From assembly GCF_013409255.1 (NCBI RefSeq), contig NZ_JACCAS010000002.1:2284001-2348000 (forward strand): a stretch of 64,000 nucleotides of DNA, given 5' to 3'. Source of the stretch: Paraburkholderia bryophila (lineage in GTDB: Bacteria; Pseudomonadota; Gammaproteobacteria; Burkholderiales; Burkholderiaceae). The stretch's first letter is position 1, and every line of letters begins with the position of its first letter. Shown one piece after another: positions 36,751 to 45,533 of the stretch. Position numbers and translations under genes: made by a program. The notes under the pieces are model-generated. The model did not search any database and was not told where the DNA came from. It saw nothing but the letters and a program-made list of their open reading frames with translations.

Positions 36751-37559
36751 TTACTGGGCGGTCGTGGCGCTCGGCGTGTAGCGCGGCGCGGCCTCGGCGT
36801 TCGCGAACCGGGGAGCCAGCGCGCGACGGTCGGCTTCCCACTTCGTCCAGTCGTCACCATCGTGCAGCGTTGGGATGGTCACGAGTTCGCCCTGATCGAG
36901 GCCCGCGAGCGCGGCATCCACCAGATCGTCGGCTGTCATCGTGCTCGCGGCTTCCTTTTGCTTCGAATAGCCGGGACGTCCCAGAACTCGGTTGCCGTCG
37001 CTGCCGGCAGCACGGTCTGCACACGCACGCCCTTGCCTGCGAGGTCACGCTGAAGCGCATGGCCGAAGCTCAGCACGTACGATTTCGAGGCGCTGTACAC
37101 ACCGTTCAACAGCTCGACTGCAATGCCGACCACCGAACTGATGTTGATGATCGTGCCCGAGCCCTTGGCGACGAACGTAGGCGCAACCGCGTAGGTGAGA
37201 CGCGTCAGCGCCGTGATGTTCAGGTTGATCATCGACTCCATGGAGTCGACGTGGCCGTCGAGAACCGATGCAACCGAGCCGATACCCGCGTTGTTCACCA
37301 GCATCGTGATACGCGGGTCTTCGCGAAGCAGGGTCTCGATTTTCGCGAGCGCAGCCTTGTCGTTGAGATCCGCGGCAATCGTTTCGATCGAGCGGCCCGT
37401 CTCTTTCGTGAGGCGCTCTGCGAGAGCGTTCAGGCGGCTCTGGTTGCGTGCCACCAGAATAAGGTTGAAGCCGCGCTTGGCGAGACGGTCGGCGTAGATG
37501 GCGCCAATGCCAGCCGACGCACCGGTGATCAGCGCGAAACCGTTTGTAGAGGAAGTCAT
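36751..37559 (-). pseudogene. Short-chain dehydrogenase/reductase with one-base frameshift
   Basis: From ATG 37559 the frame codes a classical SDR: T-G-A-S-A-G-I-G cofactor motif, N-N-A-G, the catalytic Ser in I-S-S-V and Y-S-A-S-K. It derails after T-E-F-W-D-V. The remaining C-terminus (M-T-A-D-D-L-V-D-A-A-L-A-G-L-D to the end at 36751) is intact in another frame. Adding one base between 36975 and 36974 would restore F-W-D-V-A-G-Y-S. The gene is the first of the minus-strand operon and is divergent from a GlxA-type regulator. It may be a real mutation or a sequence error. Confidence 0.75.
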
Positions 37560-37737
37560 TTTCAGTCCTTGAGTGAATTGTTGAACCAGCAAGGCGTTGG
37601 TTCATGGAGCGAATTCTGAACTCGGCCGTCCACGACCTCAATGCCATATATGCAATGATTCCAGACACACCCTTCTCCACATTGATGTCCGTTATGTGCT
37701 ACCTTCAACGAATCAAGCCATGACTCGCGAGGCATCA

Positions 37738-38685
37738 ATGCATTCCGTCGGACTTGTCGTCTATCCCAACTTCCAGTCGCTCGCGCTTGCAGTGGCGAGC
37801 GTCTTCGAATATGCCAATCTGCTGCGCGGTGAAGCAGCTTACGAATTCAGCATCGTGTCCGAGCACGGTGGACCTGTCGCTTCGTCCCAGGGTTTTTCGG
37901 TTCATAGCGAACCACTTGCCAAAGGGGGCTACGACACCCTCATCGTGGCAGGCGACAACGATTGCCGCCTTCCTTCGGCTGCGTTGGTGGATTACCTTCG
38001 AAAAGCGCCGCGCCAATCGCGACGAATTGCGTCGATCTGTACCGGTGCATTTGTTCTGGCTGCTGCAGGTCTGCTGGAAGGAAAGCGCGCAACGACACAC
38101 TGGTTCCACGCGCGCGACTTCGAGAAGCAGTATCCGAACGTACAACTCGAAAAAGACCGCATCTTCGTCGTGGATGGACAGGTCTGGACGTCGGCCGGCA
38201 TGAGCGCCGGCGTGGATCTCGCGCTTGCGATCGTCGAAAACGACTTCGGGCTGGACACCTCGCGCATGGTTGCGCGCAAGCTGGTGCTTTATCAGCGTCG
38301 CGGTGGCGGTCAGTCGCAGTTTTCGGCGCTGCTGGAGATGGGCGCGCGCTCAGACCGCGTTCAGATGGCACTCGCTTACGCGAGCGAAAACCTGGCGAGC
38401 GATTTGTCGGTCGAGCGGCTGGCCGAAGCGGCACGGCTCAGTCCGCGTCAGTTCAGCCGCGTGTTTCGTGAGGAAACGGGTCAATCGCCCGCGAAGGCAG
38501 TCGAGCGGCTTCGCGTTGAAGCCGCTCGACTGATGATGGAGACGACTCGTCACCCGATCGAGATCGTTGCGAGAGAGACAGGCTTTGGTGACCGGGAGCG
38601 GATGCGTCAAGCGTTCCTGCGTGCATTCGGTCAGCCACCGCAAACCATACAGCGGGCGTCGGGTGTCACACCCCTTGCGCTTTAA
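37738..38685 (+). CDS. GlxA-family regulator (DJ-1/PfpI + AraC domains)
   Basis: A 315-residue regulator. An N-terminal DJ-1/PfpI-like domain (about 1-180) has the nucleophile-elbow segment S-I-C-T-G-A-F-V-L-A. A C-terminal AraC DNA-binding domain follows (R-L-S-P-R-Q-F-S-R-V-F then V-A-R-E-T-G-F-G-D-R-E-R-M-R-Q-A-F). The ATG at 37738 has GAGG five to six bases upstream; an in-frame ATG at 37720 is possible. Divergence from the SDR-exported protein-tautomerase operon suggests it controls those genes. Confidence 0.88.
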   Translation: MHSVGLVVYPNFQSLALAVASVFEYANLLRGEAAYEFSIVSEHGGPVASSQGFSVHSEPLAKGGYDTLIVAGDNDCRLPSAALVDYLRKAPRQSRRIASICTGAFVLAAAGLLEGKRATTHWFHARDFEKQYPNVQLEKDRIFVVDGQVWTSAGMSAGVDLALAIVENDFGLDTSRMVARKLVLYQRRGGGQSQFSALLEMGARSDRVQMALAYASENLASDLSVERLAEAARLSPRQFSRVFREETGQSPAKAVERLRVEAARLMMETTRHPIEIVARETGFGDRERMRQAFLRAFGQPPQTIQRASGVTPLAL

Positions 38686-38778
38686 GCGTAGTTCGGTTTA
38701 CTGCCCGCCCGGCGTCCACTCCGGGCTATAACGCGGTTGGCGGCGCGCGCGAAATTGGCCGTGCGACGGTTGGTCTGT

Positions 38779-39399
38779 CTACATCGCAGCCTTCGGCAGT
38801 TGCCAGCCGTGTGTGACGGCAAGCATCCGCAGCACGAAGCAGACCGCGCCGCTGAGCAGCGCAGTTGCGACCGGTGGCACCTCGAAGCGTCGCGCGGCGA
38901 CGAGCGCAACACCGCCGACGAATGCCGCACTCGCATAGATATCGGTGACCAGAACGCTCGGCACGCGCGCGAGCAGCAGGTCGCGGATCACCCCACCGCC
39001 CACGCCAGTCACAGTGCCCATCAGCGTCGCGATGAACGGTCCGATTCCGAAGTTGAGCGCCTTCTGGGCGCCCGCCACCGCGAACAGCGCGAGCCCTGCC
39101 GCATCGAGCGTTGTGACGAGCAGCGGAGGAAGTTCGCGCGCGGCGCCGTGAAAGACGAAGGTCAGCAGTCCCGTCGCGAACGCGAGCACGGGATAACGCC
39201 AGTCGCGTACCGCATTCGGCGGCGTCGCGCCAATCAGCAGATCGCGTATCACGCCGCCACCCAACGCGACTACGAACGACAGCACCATCACGCCGAGCAG
39301 ATCGAGGCCGCCGTGCATCGCGGCGAGCGCACCTTCGAACGCGAATACAGCGGTGCCTGCAAGGTCGGCAGCAAGCACGACCGATTCGATTCTTTTCAT
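38779..39399 (-). CDS. TRIC/UPF0126-family membrane protein (YadS-like)
   Basis: A 206-residue inner-membrane protein with about seven helices and two internal halves, each with the glycine-rich motif G-G-G-V-I-R-D-L-L. This duplicated motif marks the bacterial TRIC-type (UPF0126) channels, which form trimers; related YadS proteins have been linked to glycine transport. The ATG at 39399 gives a standard start; the longer frame to 39561 has no family support. No partner genes are evident. Confidence 0.9.
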   Translation of the reverse strand: MKRIESVVLAADLAGTAVFAFEGALAAMHGGLDLLGVMVLSFVVALGGGVIRDLLIGATPPNAVRDWRYPVLAFATGLLTFVFHGAARELPPLLVTTLDAAGLALFAVAGAQKALNFGIGPFIATLMGTVTGVGGGVIRDLLLARVPSVLVTDIYASAAFVGGVALVAARRFEVPPVATALLSGAVCFVLRMLAVTHGWQLPKAAM

Positions 39400-39802
39400 A
39401 GACGTCGGGAGCGGATTAAAGATGAGGACTGGCGGAATGCCGCCCGGTAACTGACCGCGATGATAACCGCGACTGGGCCTTTCATTACCTACACCCGTTA
39501 GCGAACCCGGGCCAAACGAGCAAGCAATGCCATGACGTTCGCATTCGGGGAGCGCACCCACAAAGGCACATGCTCAGAAGAAGTGGCGTCCCCAGAGCGC
39601 CTCGTCGCGGTCATGCCGTCGATCTGGCAGGCCGACGGCTGTGGGCCGAACCAAGACGGCTGGTGAGTGCCTCAATTCGACCCAACTCGGAAGTTGAGAG
39701 CCGCTAGATCAATGGCCGCTTTCGCGCGGCTGCGCCTTTGAGCCCAATCGAGAACTGGCACTGCAGATATCGGAAAATCTCTGTGGCATTGGTCGGTTGT
39801 CG
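39400..39802. other. Intergenic region, about 400 bases, with dispersed repeat
   Basis: No gene was found. The stretch contains one copy of a perfect 39-base repeat (39645-39683) and marks the change from high-GC DNA to a lower-GC region. Confidence 0.6.
39645..39683 (+). repeat. 39-bp dispersed direct repeat, copy 1
   Basis: Begins GCCGAACCAAGACGGCTGGT and is identical over 39 bases to 44176-44214, in the same orientation. The two copies enclose 4.5 kb that includes the DUF6236-like gene, the IS element, a PH-domain gene and two lipoproteins. Confidence 0.9.
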
Positions 39803-40708
39803 CTACGTTAGCCAATCAAGTTCTTCATGAAGTTGATGCACATATCTGAATGACGATTTCTTTAGTAAATCTTTTTTTGCACTGTATGTGCTCGACAACT
39901 TAATAGAAGAAACGGCAGCCAAGCCCAGAGATGACATAAATTCGTTTGTACTTTTGAGATGGTATGCAGCAGAAACAACGCCTGCAATCACCCCTCCATT
40001 ACTTTGAATTCCAACTGACAAGTCGGCAATGCGAACCGACATTCTGACTTCGCGGGCTACGGTTAGCAGATCTCTGCATGCGGCGTCAATGCGATCCAAT
40101 TGTGCTGCGAGTGCTTCGGCACGATCCGTGGAGCCGGTGATCAACCGTTTGGATTCGCCCAATTCTGCACGTAGTGCCATAATCTCAGGCGCTCGCTTCA
40201 GCTTAAATTCGAGCAAATCATTCAGCGGCGTATCACCTGTGGGAATGGGGATGGCTCTATGCAGAGACACGGTGACGCCGCGATCCGATACTATCCGGTC
40301 GCCTAAGAAACACTTCATGTCGAACTCAGATTCTGCTGACAAGCTCCATCGTCCAGGCTCCTGCGCATCGAGCTCTTGGTATGCCCGAAAATAAGCGTCG
40401 GCAAGACTTCTTCCAACAGACATCGAGGTCGGTTGTAGTTGAATTTCCGGCCTGCGCAGAACTCCAGCACTGCCTAGGAAAGCTATGTCGTCGTTCGCTT
40501 CACTTTTAAAGTGAGACACGGATGGCCAAGCGATGTGCTCCCAAAAGCACAGTGCAAACCTTAACTGCTCTGCCGAAAGATTCGCATGCGTTTGCATCAC
40601 TCCGTCTTTGCCTTCGGAAAAAAAAGGCACAAGCATGATGCCACTCCCGCCTTTTGCCCGTATCCCATAGCCCGGGTCTGATAATTTTCGTTGCCTACTC
40701 TCGCTCAT
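39803..40708 (-). CDS. Uncharacterised protein, DUF6236-like
   Basis: A 301-residue soluble protein, predicted mostly helical after residue 160, with a coiled-coil-like segment around 175-225 (E-I-M-A-L-R-A-E-L-G-E ...). The P-T-G-D-T-P-L-N-D-L-L-E-F-K segment resembles the DUF6236 group, a weak call made from memory. Base composition and codon use are clearly more AT-rich than the core genes. It stands alone between a dispersed repeat and an IS element, in an area typical of horizontally acquired DNA. Function unknown. Confidence 0.6.
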   Translation of the reverse strand: MSESRQRKLSDPGYGIRAKGGSGIMLVPFFSEGKDGVMQTHANLSAEQLRFALCFWEHIAWPSVSHFKSEANDDIAFLGSAGVLRRPEIQLQPTSMSVGRSLADAYFRAYQELDAQEPGRWSLSAESEFDMKCFLGDRIVSDRGVTVSLHRAIPIPTGDTPLNDLLEFKLKRAPEIMALRAELGESKRLITGSTDRAEALAAQLDRIDAACRDLLTVAREVRMSVRIADLSVGIQSNGGVIAGVVSAAYHLKSTNEFMSSLGLAAVSSIKLSSTYSAKKDLLKKSSFRYVHQLHEELDWLT

Positions 40709-40821
40709 TGCGCGGTCCTGTTCAGAAAAATGTGATTATTCTGCATCCTTCGACATCGTGTACGGCGGTATTTTCCAAAAGCGGCCACTCAATGTGCGAA
40801 GTTCGTCGTCCGCTCTTGGCC

Positions 40822-42451
40822 GAGGCTGTGTGGAAACTCAACTTTTGCCGCAGATGGCAAGGTTGCCAGCCAGGTCGATCAAGTTTAATGCATCGGGTTC
40901 AGGCTAATCGAACATCGCAGGCGCAAATAAGCCCCTCGGGGCGTCAGCTTCCAGCTATCTTCATGGCTTTCATCGTTCGTTCAACACCGAGTATGTTGAT
41001 GGCGCGCCTGATGTTGTACGCCAATACCTGAAGGCTCATTTCGGTACTCACCCGCGCCAGCGTGCGCGTGAGGAAGTGTGTGGACCCCATCCAGTGTTTG
41101 AGCGTGCCGAAGACATGTTCGACGGTGCTTCTGCGGATGGTCATTGCATCAGACTTGCGTTCCAGCCGACGCTGCATGGCTTCCAGTACATGTTCATGCT
41201 CCCAACGTCGGATGCGGCGATAGGCGCTGGTAGAACATCGCTCCTTCAGATGGCATTCCGGGCAGGCACTGGGCCAGTACACCTGCAGATTCATACCGTG
41301 CTCAACTGTCGTGAACCGTCGAATGGCGCGCTCGCCTGCCGGGCACCGGTACTCATCGTCCTTTTTGGCGTAGATGAAGTCGCGCTTCGTAAAGAGACCT
41401 TTCTTCCGTGAGCCCGAGGTGAGCGGTTTGGGCACATAGGCGGTAATGCCAGCCTGCTCGCACGCACGAATCTCAGGACCGCTGTAGTAGCCCCGATCGG
41501 CTAGCACCTTCAGTCCCGTCCTGCCCATCGCCTTGCTGGCCGACACGCCCATCCTGCTGAGTTGTCCGCGATCGTTTCCGACATTCGTCACCTCGTGTTC
41601 AACGATCAGGTGATGCTTTGTGTCTACAGCCGCCTGCACGTTGTAGCCCACCGTTCCGGTCCCTTTGCCACTACTGGTCATGGAGCGGGAATCCGGATCT
41701 GTGAGCGACAGTTGCTGGTCCGGCTGCTTCTTCAACTCCTTTCTGATCTGTTCGAGTTCGCGCATCTGCTGACGCAAACGGGCGATCTTCCCGTACAGGT
41801 CTACGGTCTTCACATCGAAGCCCGTCGGATTGATCCGGTCCGCGGTTTCAATCGCGTCGAGATATCGCTGTACGCTTTCCTCGATCTGCTGCTGGCGCTT
41901 ATCGATCTTGCCCGCCGTGTAATTCCTGTCCCGACTGTTCACTGCCTTGAACTTGCTGCCGTCGATGGCCACGGTGTCACTGGTCAGCAACTTCATCCCG
42001 CGACACAATTCGACGAAGCGCTTGCAGACGTTGCGAATAGCCGCACCGTTATCACGGCGAAAGTCGGCAATCGTCTTGAAGTCAGGTGCCAGCCGACCTG
42101 TCAACCACATCATCTCGACATTGCGCTGACATTCGCGCTCAAGACGCCGGCTTGAAGGTACACGGTTCAGATAGCCGTAGATGTAGAGCTTGAGCATCAC
42201 GCCCGGATGATACGAGGGGCGACCTGTGGTGGCCGGCGTGGCGCCGTTGAAGCCGAGTTCCGCAAGATCCAGTTCATCGACGAAGACGTCTATGATCCTG
42301 ACCGGGTTGTCCTGTTCGATGTAGTCATCGACGCATTCGGGAAGTAATGCGACCTGCTTGCGGTCATCGCCTTCAACGAATCGCTTCATGAGTCACCCGG
42401 TCTCAACGCGTTAATTCAGTTTAGGCGATAAGGTCGTTTTCACACAGCCTC
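40822..42451 (-). mobile_element. IS1182-family insertion sequence, intact, 1630 bp
   Basis: The element is bounded by terminal inverted repeats GAGGCTGTGTGRAAAC (15 of 16 positions match) at 40822 and 42451. It is flanked on both sides by GGCC (40818-40821 and 42452-42455), a likely 4-base target duplication. Removing the element and one GGCC rejoins an imperfect palindrome of about 37 bases. The single transposase gene is full length. Confidence 0.85.
40944..42389 (-). CDS. IS1182-family transposase
   Basis: A 481-residue DDE transposase. The N-terminal DUF772-type domain contains Y-H-P-G-V-M-L-K-L-Y-I-Y-G-Y. The catalytic core shows D in A-A-V-D-T-K-H, D in V-L-A-D-R-G-Y-Y-S-G and E in S-T-V-E-H-V-F-G. 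A zinc-like C-P-x-C pattern (C-P-E-C-H-L-K-E-R-C) sits between. No frameshift or truncation is visible, so the element may be active. Confidence 0.95.
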   Translation of the reverse strand: MKRFVEGDDRKQVALLPECVDDYIEQDNPVRIIDVFVDELDLAELGFNGATPATTGRPSYHPGVMLKLYIYGYLNRVPSSRRLERECQRNVEMMWLTGRLAPDFKTIADFRRDNGAAIRNVCKRFVELCRGMKLLTSDTVAIDGSKFKAVNSRDRNYTAGKIDKRQQQIEESVQRYLDAIETADRINPTGFDVKTVDLYGKIARLRQQMRELEQIRKELKKQPDQQLSLTDPDSRSMTSSGKGTGTVGYNVQAAVDTKHHLIVEHEVTNVGNDRGQLSRMGVSASKAMGRTGLKVLADRGYYSGPEIRACEQAGITAYVPKPLTSGSRKKGLFTKRDFIYAKKDDEYRCPAGERAIRRFTTVEHGMNLQVYWPSACPECHLKERCSTSAYRRIRRWEHEHVLEAMQRRLERKSDAMTIRRSTVEHVFGTLKHWMGSTHFLTRTLARVSTEMSLQVLAYNIRRAINILGVERTMKAMKIAGS

Positions 42452-42715
42452 GGCCGAACTCTAACGGATGACGACCAGCTCAGTTCGCGCCTCAGCGGCC
42501 TTTCGCAGCGGCCCGCCAATGGAGAGTCCTCGCCCCGAAAGAGGCCGTGGGCCAGTCTGCAACGACCACTGCGCTACAATTGTGAAAGTATGCTTGGCGT
42601 AACGGCCATGGCATTTCGCTGCTCAGCAGTCAGTTCGCCGAGGCGAAGCCCAGTCAGGCAGCACTGCCTTTTCCGATCGACGACTGGAGCCTTCGGTCAG
42701 AAAGGAATATACGCG

Positions 42716-43183
42716 ATGGCTAATCAGGTGATTTTCCGCGGAGCGCCGTCGCAGGTCTGCAACCTTCCCGCGCTCCTGAAGGGGGGCGCTGTCATGGTTA
42801 TGATTGGCGGTGTGCATCTCTCGACGACGAACTCTTTCCCGTTTCAGTGGAATGTGCTGCTCGCACAAGCCGGCGCGGTTTTGATCGGAGTCGGTTTGCC
42901 CTTCGTTAAGACCGCGTTCACCCGAATCGTCATCGATACCACACGAATTACTTGGACGCAGGGCATTTTGCATCGCCATGCGTCGACTCTCGATCTTTCC
43001 CGGATTCAGTGCATCACCTCGATCCATCCATGGTGGCAACGCCTATTCGGCACCGGCACAATCATCCTGACGACCAACGATGCAGTTCATCCCGTGAGGC
43101 GTTTGCCGGCCATCAGCAACGCGGATCAGCTCTGCCAGAGGCTCGACGAGGCTATGCATCAGGAACGCCGTATTCCCGTATAG
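42716..43183 (+). CDS. PH-domain membrane protein (bPH_2, YdbS-like)
   Basis: A 155-residue protein with two hydrophobic segments (about 18-36 and 44-62) followed by a bacterial PH domain. The domain has I-D-T-T-R-I-T-W-T-Q-G-I-L-H-R and S-T-L-D-L-S-R-I-Q-C-I-T, the usual pattern in YdbS-type proteins. The ATG at 42716 has AAAGGA about 9 bases upstream. It begins about 260 bases outside the right end of the IS element and has no operon partner. Function unknown. Confidence 0.75.
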   Translation: MANQVIFRGAPSQVCNLPALLKGGAVMVMIGGVHLSTTNSFPFQWNVLLAQAGAVLIGVGLPFVKTAFTRIVIDTTRITWTQGILHRHASTLDLSRIQCITSIHPWWQRLFGTGTIILTTNDAVHPVRRLPAISNADQLCQRLDEAMHQERRIPV

Positions 43184-43373
43184 ACGAATGATCCGCACGC
43201 ACCTGATTACTCTCAGGTGCACAGTATTTGAACGGCGACATTAGTTCGCAAATGCGAGATCTTTGCTGACAGTTCAATTCAGGCCAAGCTCAGCCTGCCG
43301 GCCGGCTGAATCCAAGACCTGACAAAGACACTCAGCCTTTTTCATAAGAGGCATTTGTAGGCCGTTTCGTCTC

Positions 43374-43652
43374 TTACATACAGCGGAATTGCAACGAAGC
43401 GCTGGCGGGTTTGGCGAACCCGGAATCGCTCATTTGCAATGACACGGTTTGGACCTTTTTACCTTGTTTCCCGCAGAAGTCGTTTGTCTCGCGGTATATG
43501 TCCGCTTTCAGCCCGTCAGCGGGACCGAATCCGACTTGCGCACTTCGCCTGGATACTGTGTATGTATCACCGTCCATCGGCACGACACCCTTGCTCGAAC
43601 ACGCTGTGGTTAAACAAGCGAGAACGAGCATCGCCGTGCAGGTCTTTTTCAT
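43374..43652 (-). CDS. Small lipoprotein, paralogue of its neighbour
   Basis: A 92-residue protein with a lipoprotein signal: M-K-K, a hydrophobic core, then lipobox T-T-A-C at about residue 19. The mature part has D-T-Y-T-V-S, F-C and a final F-R-C-M, with two cysteines that could pair. These features recur in the gene just upstream, so the two are tandem duplicates. The ATG at 43652 opens the signal peptide; longer frames are rejected. Function unknown. Confidence 0.75.
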   Translation of the reverse strand: MKKTCTAMLVLACLTTACSSKGVVPMDGDTYTVSRRSAQVGFGPADGLKADIYRETNDFCGKQGKKVQTVSLQMSDSGFAKPASASLQFRCM

Positions 43653-43681
43653 TGTTCTGTTTTCGGGGAGATCAGCTACTT

Positions 43682-44017
43682 CTATTGGATTTCGATACGC
43701 TGATTCGCTTCGGCCCTGAACTTCGGGCGTTGAAGCTGCGGGTCGTCGGGCCTTAGGCAATAGAAAGTGATTTCAGCTTCGCCGCAACCGCCGTGCAACG
43801 CGCATTCGCTTGACTGTTCATGATCGAGCAGGATTTCCCGGGTCTTCGACTCACAAAAGGCATTCGCCTCCGTCAGGGCTTGACCCTTGGCCGAAGCAGG
43901 ACCGCCGAACGGAACACGCGTGGAAATCGTGTAAGTGTCAGGACCGACTTTTATCGGTCCCGTGTCAGTGCAACCGGCAAGTGCGAGCACTGCGCCGCAT
44001 GGGACTAGCAGTTTCAT
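43682..44017 (-). CDS. Small lipoprotein, tandem paralogue
   Basis: A 111-residue protein with a lipobox (L-A-G-C at 13-16). The mature part has D-T-Y-T-I-S, E-A-N-A-F-C and I-T-F-Y-C, matching the pattern of the next gene 29 bases downstream, so both arose by duplication and form an operon. This copy carries extra cysteines (E-C-A-L-H-G-G-C-G). Likely an outer- or inner-membrane-anchored periplasmic protein of unknown role. Confidence 0.75.
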   Translation of the reverse strand: MKLLVPCGAVLALAGCTDTGPIKVGPDTYTISTRVPFGGPASAKGQALTEANAFCESKTREILLDHEQSSECALHGGCGEAEITFYCLRPDDPQLQRPKFRAEANQRIEIQ

Positions 44018-44175
44018 TGCGTCCCCTCGCTATTATTATCGGCACCTCGGCTTAACGACATTTCGCCGCCCGAAGTTTAGCCCGTACCGGCTGATCGTTC
44101 CTTGCACCCGGTTGTGACTGGAAAACGGCGTTGATTGTCGACCGTCTGAGAGCCGATGTCGAATGACCGTTCCTC

Positions 44176-44214
44176 GCCGAACCAAGACGGCTGGTGAGTG
44201 CCTCAATTCGACCC
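44176..44214 (+). repeat. 39-bp dispersed direct repeat, copy 2
   Basis: Identical to 39645-39683 over all 39 bases and in the same orientation. It is embedded in a non-coding stretch between the lipoprotein pair and a small orphan gene. Confidence 0.9.
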
Positions 44215-44307
44215 GGATCAGCCTTCCGCTTCGCCAGAAAGCGGTCGCTGAGGCGCACATCGCGGACCTATTCAAGCATTATTCTGGCCGAATTCTCGAT
44301 TGAAAAG

Positions 44308-44712
44308 TTAGTCGAAATCGATCCTAAAGGCGCACTCATCTTCATACTGCAGCTTTGATTCGATCAGGACTGAATTCGAGAGTGCGGTTGTCAATGCAAC
44401 CCTCAACTCCGGGATGACGCCATCGAGGTGAAAGGAAAACCACCACCCAAGTGACGCATCGACCCAGGACACAAATAGGTCTTCGCTGCTAGTGCTCCAA
44501 AACTGAACGTTCTTCGGAGTCGACATAGAAGCTTGGTTAGTGATCATGTCGCGGGGTATCGCGATTTGTTCGCCGTCATCGCTCCAGTGCGTTACTCGCC
44601 CACTTCCTGGATTGGCAAGCGAAAACCCAAGAGGCAGGAGCAACGCCTCGACAAAGCGAAAAACGTCCAGAAATGAACCTTTCAGTAAGACTGTCAAAAT
44701 AGGCTTTGCCAT
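44308..44712 (-). CDS. Small uncharacterised protein
   Basis: A 134-residue acidic soluble protein without signal peptide. It is Trp- and Asp-rich in the middle (W-S-T-S-S-E-D-L-F-V-S-W-V-D) and has the look of a single-domain immunity protein, but no family is recognised. AT-richer than core genes. It stands in a run of small orphan genes with dispersed repeats between them. Confidence 0.55.
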   Translation of the reverse strand: MAKPILTVLLKGSFLDVFRFVEALLLPLGFSLANPGSGRVTHWSDDGEQIAIPRDMITNQASMSTPKNVQFWSTSSEDLFVSWVDASLGWWFSFHLDGVIPELRVALTTALSNSVLIESKLQYEDECAFRIDFD

Positions 44713-44796
44713 GGCGCTTGCGAACTTCGGTATTGGTTGATCGTAGCTGTAGTTGTAACGGTGAGGTCGCGTGGCGATCTTCCGTCGTGGACGATT

Positions 44797-44848
44797 GTTG
44801 ACGATTCCTGTGAGGATGTCGAACGGCCGATCTTGACCGACTACTGCC
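44797..44848 (+). repeat. 52-bp dispersed intergenic repeat, copy A
   Basis: Core GTCGAACGGCC...TTGACCGACTACTGCC, related to copies near 45369 and 46662. The core contains a GGCC-N6-GGCC-type stem that is partly decayed in this copy. Confidence 0.6.
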
Positions 44849-44958
44849 CCACGCCCGAGCGCGGCAATCGCCTCGGGTGTGCAGCTCTCATGTACAAGGC
44901 ATTATTCAACCATTCGAGTTGCTGGCAAAATCTACTCCATCGACAATGAGAAATAGCC

Positions 44959-45357
44959 ATGAACCCGATACTGCTGAGCGATTTCCATCATGAAGGTCGT
45001 GGACCAGAACTCATGAAGGTCCACTACCGCGGAGCCAGCGGTCGAGCTATCGTCGCGGTAGACTATTTTTTATCCGAAGACTCCTACACACCGGAAAACC
45101 TTCGGCATCTGCGTTTTTTTAAGCCGCAGGTATTCATGTTCACGCCAGAAGAAGTTGAGCCCTATACGCCCGAATTCAATCCGTGGGAAGGGGAAACTAG
45201 ATTCGCAGCAGTCGACTTTGGCAAGTCCGCCTGGCTGCAGCGATTCAGCTCGCGGCACCTCGGAAACTGCAGCCACTACCGCTTCATGTTCTACGACGAG
45301 TTTCTCGATGTGATCTGTGAGGGTGTTGAGGCCGGCCATGGCGCGTATCCATGTTGA
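44959..45357 (+). CDS. Small uncharacterised protein
   Basis: A 132-residue soluble acidic protein, rich in aromatic residues (H-Y-R-F-M-F-Y-D-E-F, P-E-F-N-P-W-E-G-E-T). No signal peptide or membrane segment. No family is recognised; the size and setting fit orphan immunity or phage-accessory proteins. It lies between two copies of the 52-base repeat, the second starting 12 bases past its stop codon. Confidence 0.55.
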   Translation: MNPILLSDFHHEGRGPELMKVHYRGASGRAIVAVDYFLSEDSYTPENLRHLRFFKPQVFMFTPEEVEPYTPEFNPWEGETRFAAVDFGKSAWLQRFSSRHLGNCSHYRFMFYDEFLDVICEGVEAGHGAYPC

Positions 45358-45368
45358 CGCGCTGGATC

Positions 45369-45420
45369 GTCAACGATCTAGCAGGATGCGGCGAACGGCT
45401 CAAACTGGCCGACTATCGCC
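45369..45420 (+). repeat. 52-bp dispersed intergenic repeat, copy B
   Basis: Core GGCGAACGGCTC...CTGGCCGACTATCGCC, with the shared lead-in GTCAACGATCT. Located immediately 3' of the preceding small gene. Confidence 0.6.
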
Positions 45421-45533
45421 TCATGCGATTCGCATAGAAGGCCGGCGCCTGCAGCAGCAAGGGTCGGTAGCAGGCGACTTGATCCTGCGTCGACGGTCCT
45501 CATGAGCGCTCGCTCGCCCGCAGAGGCCGTAAT

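Noticed and set aside
36524..36781. Plus-strand frame of 85 codons
   Set aside because: Opposite the frameshifted exported-protein gene; no signal peptide or family.
44737..44949. 70-codon plus-strand frame
   Set aside because: Contains a copy of the 52-base repeat and has no protein features.
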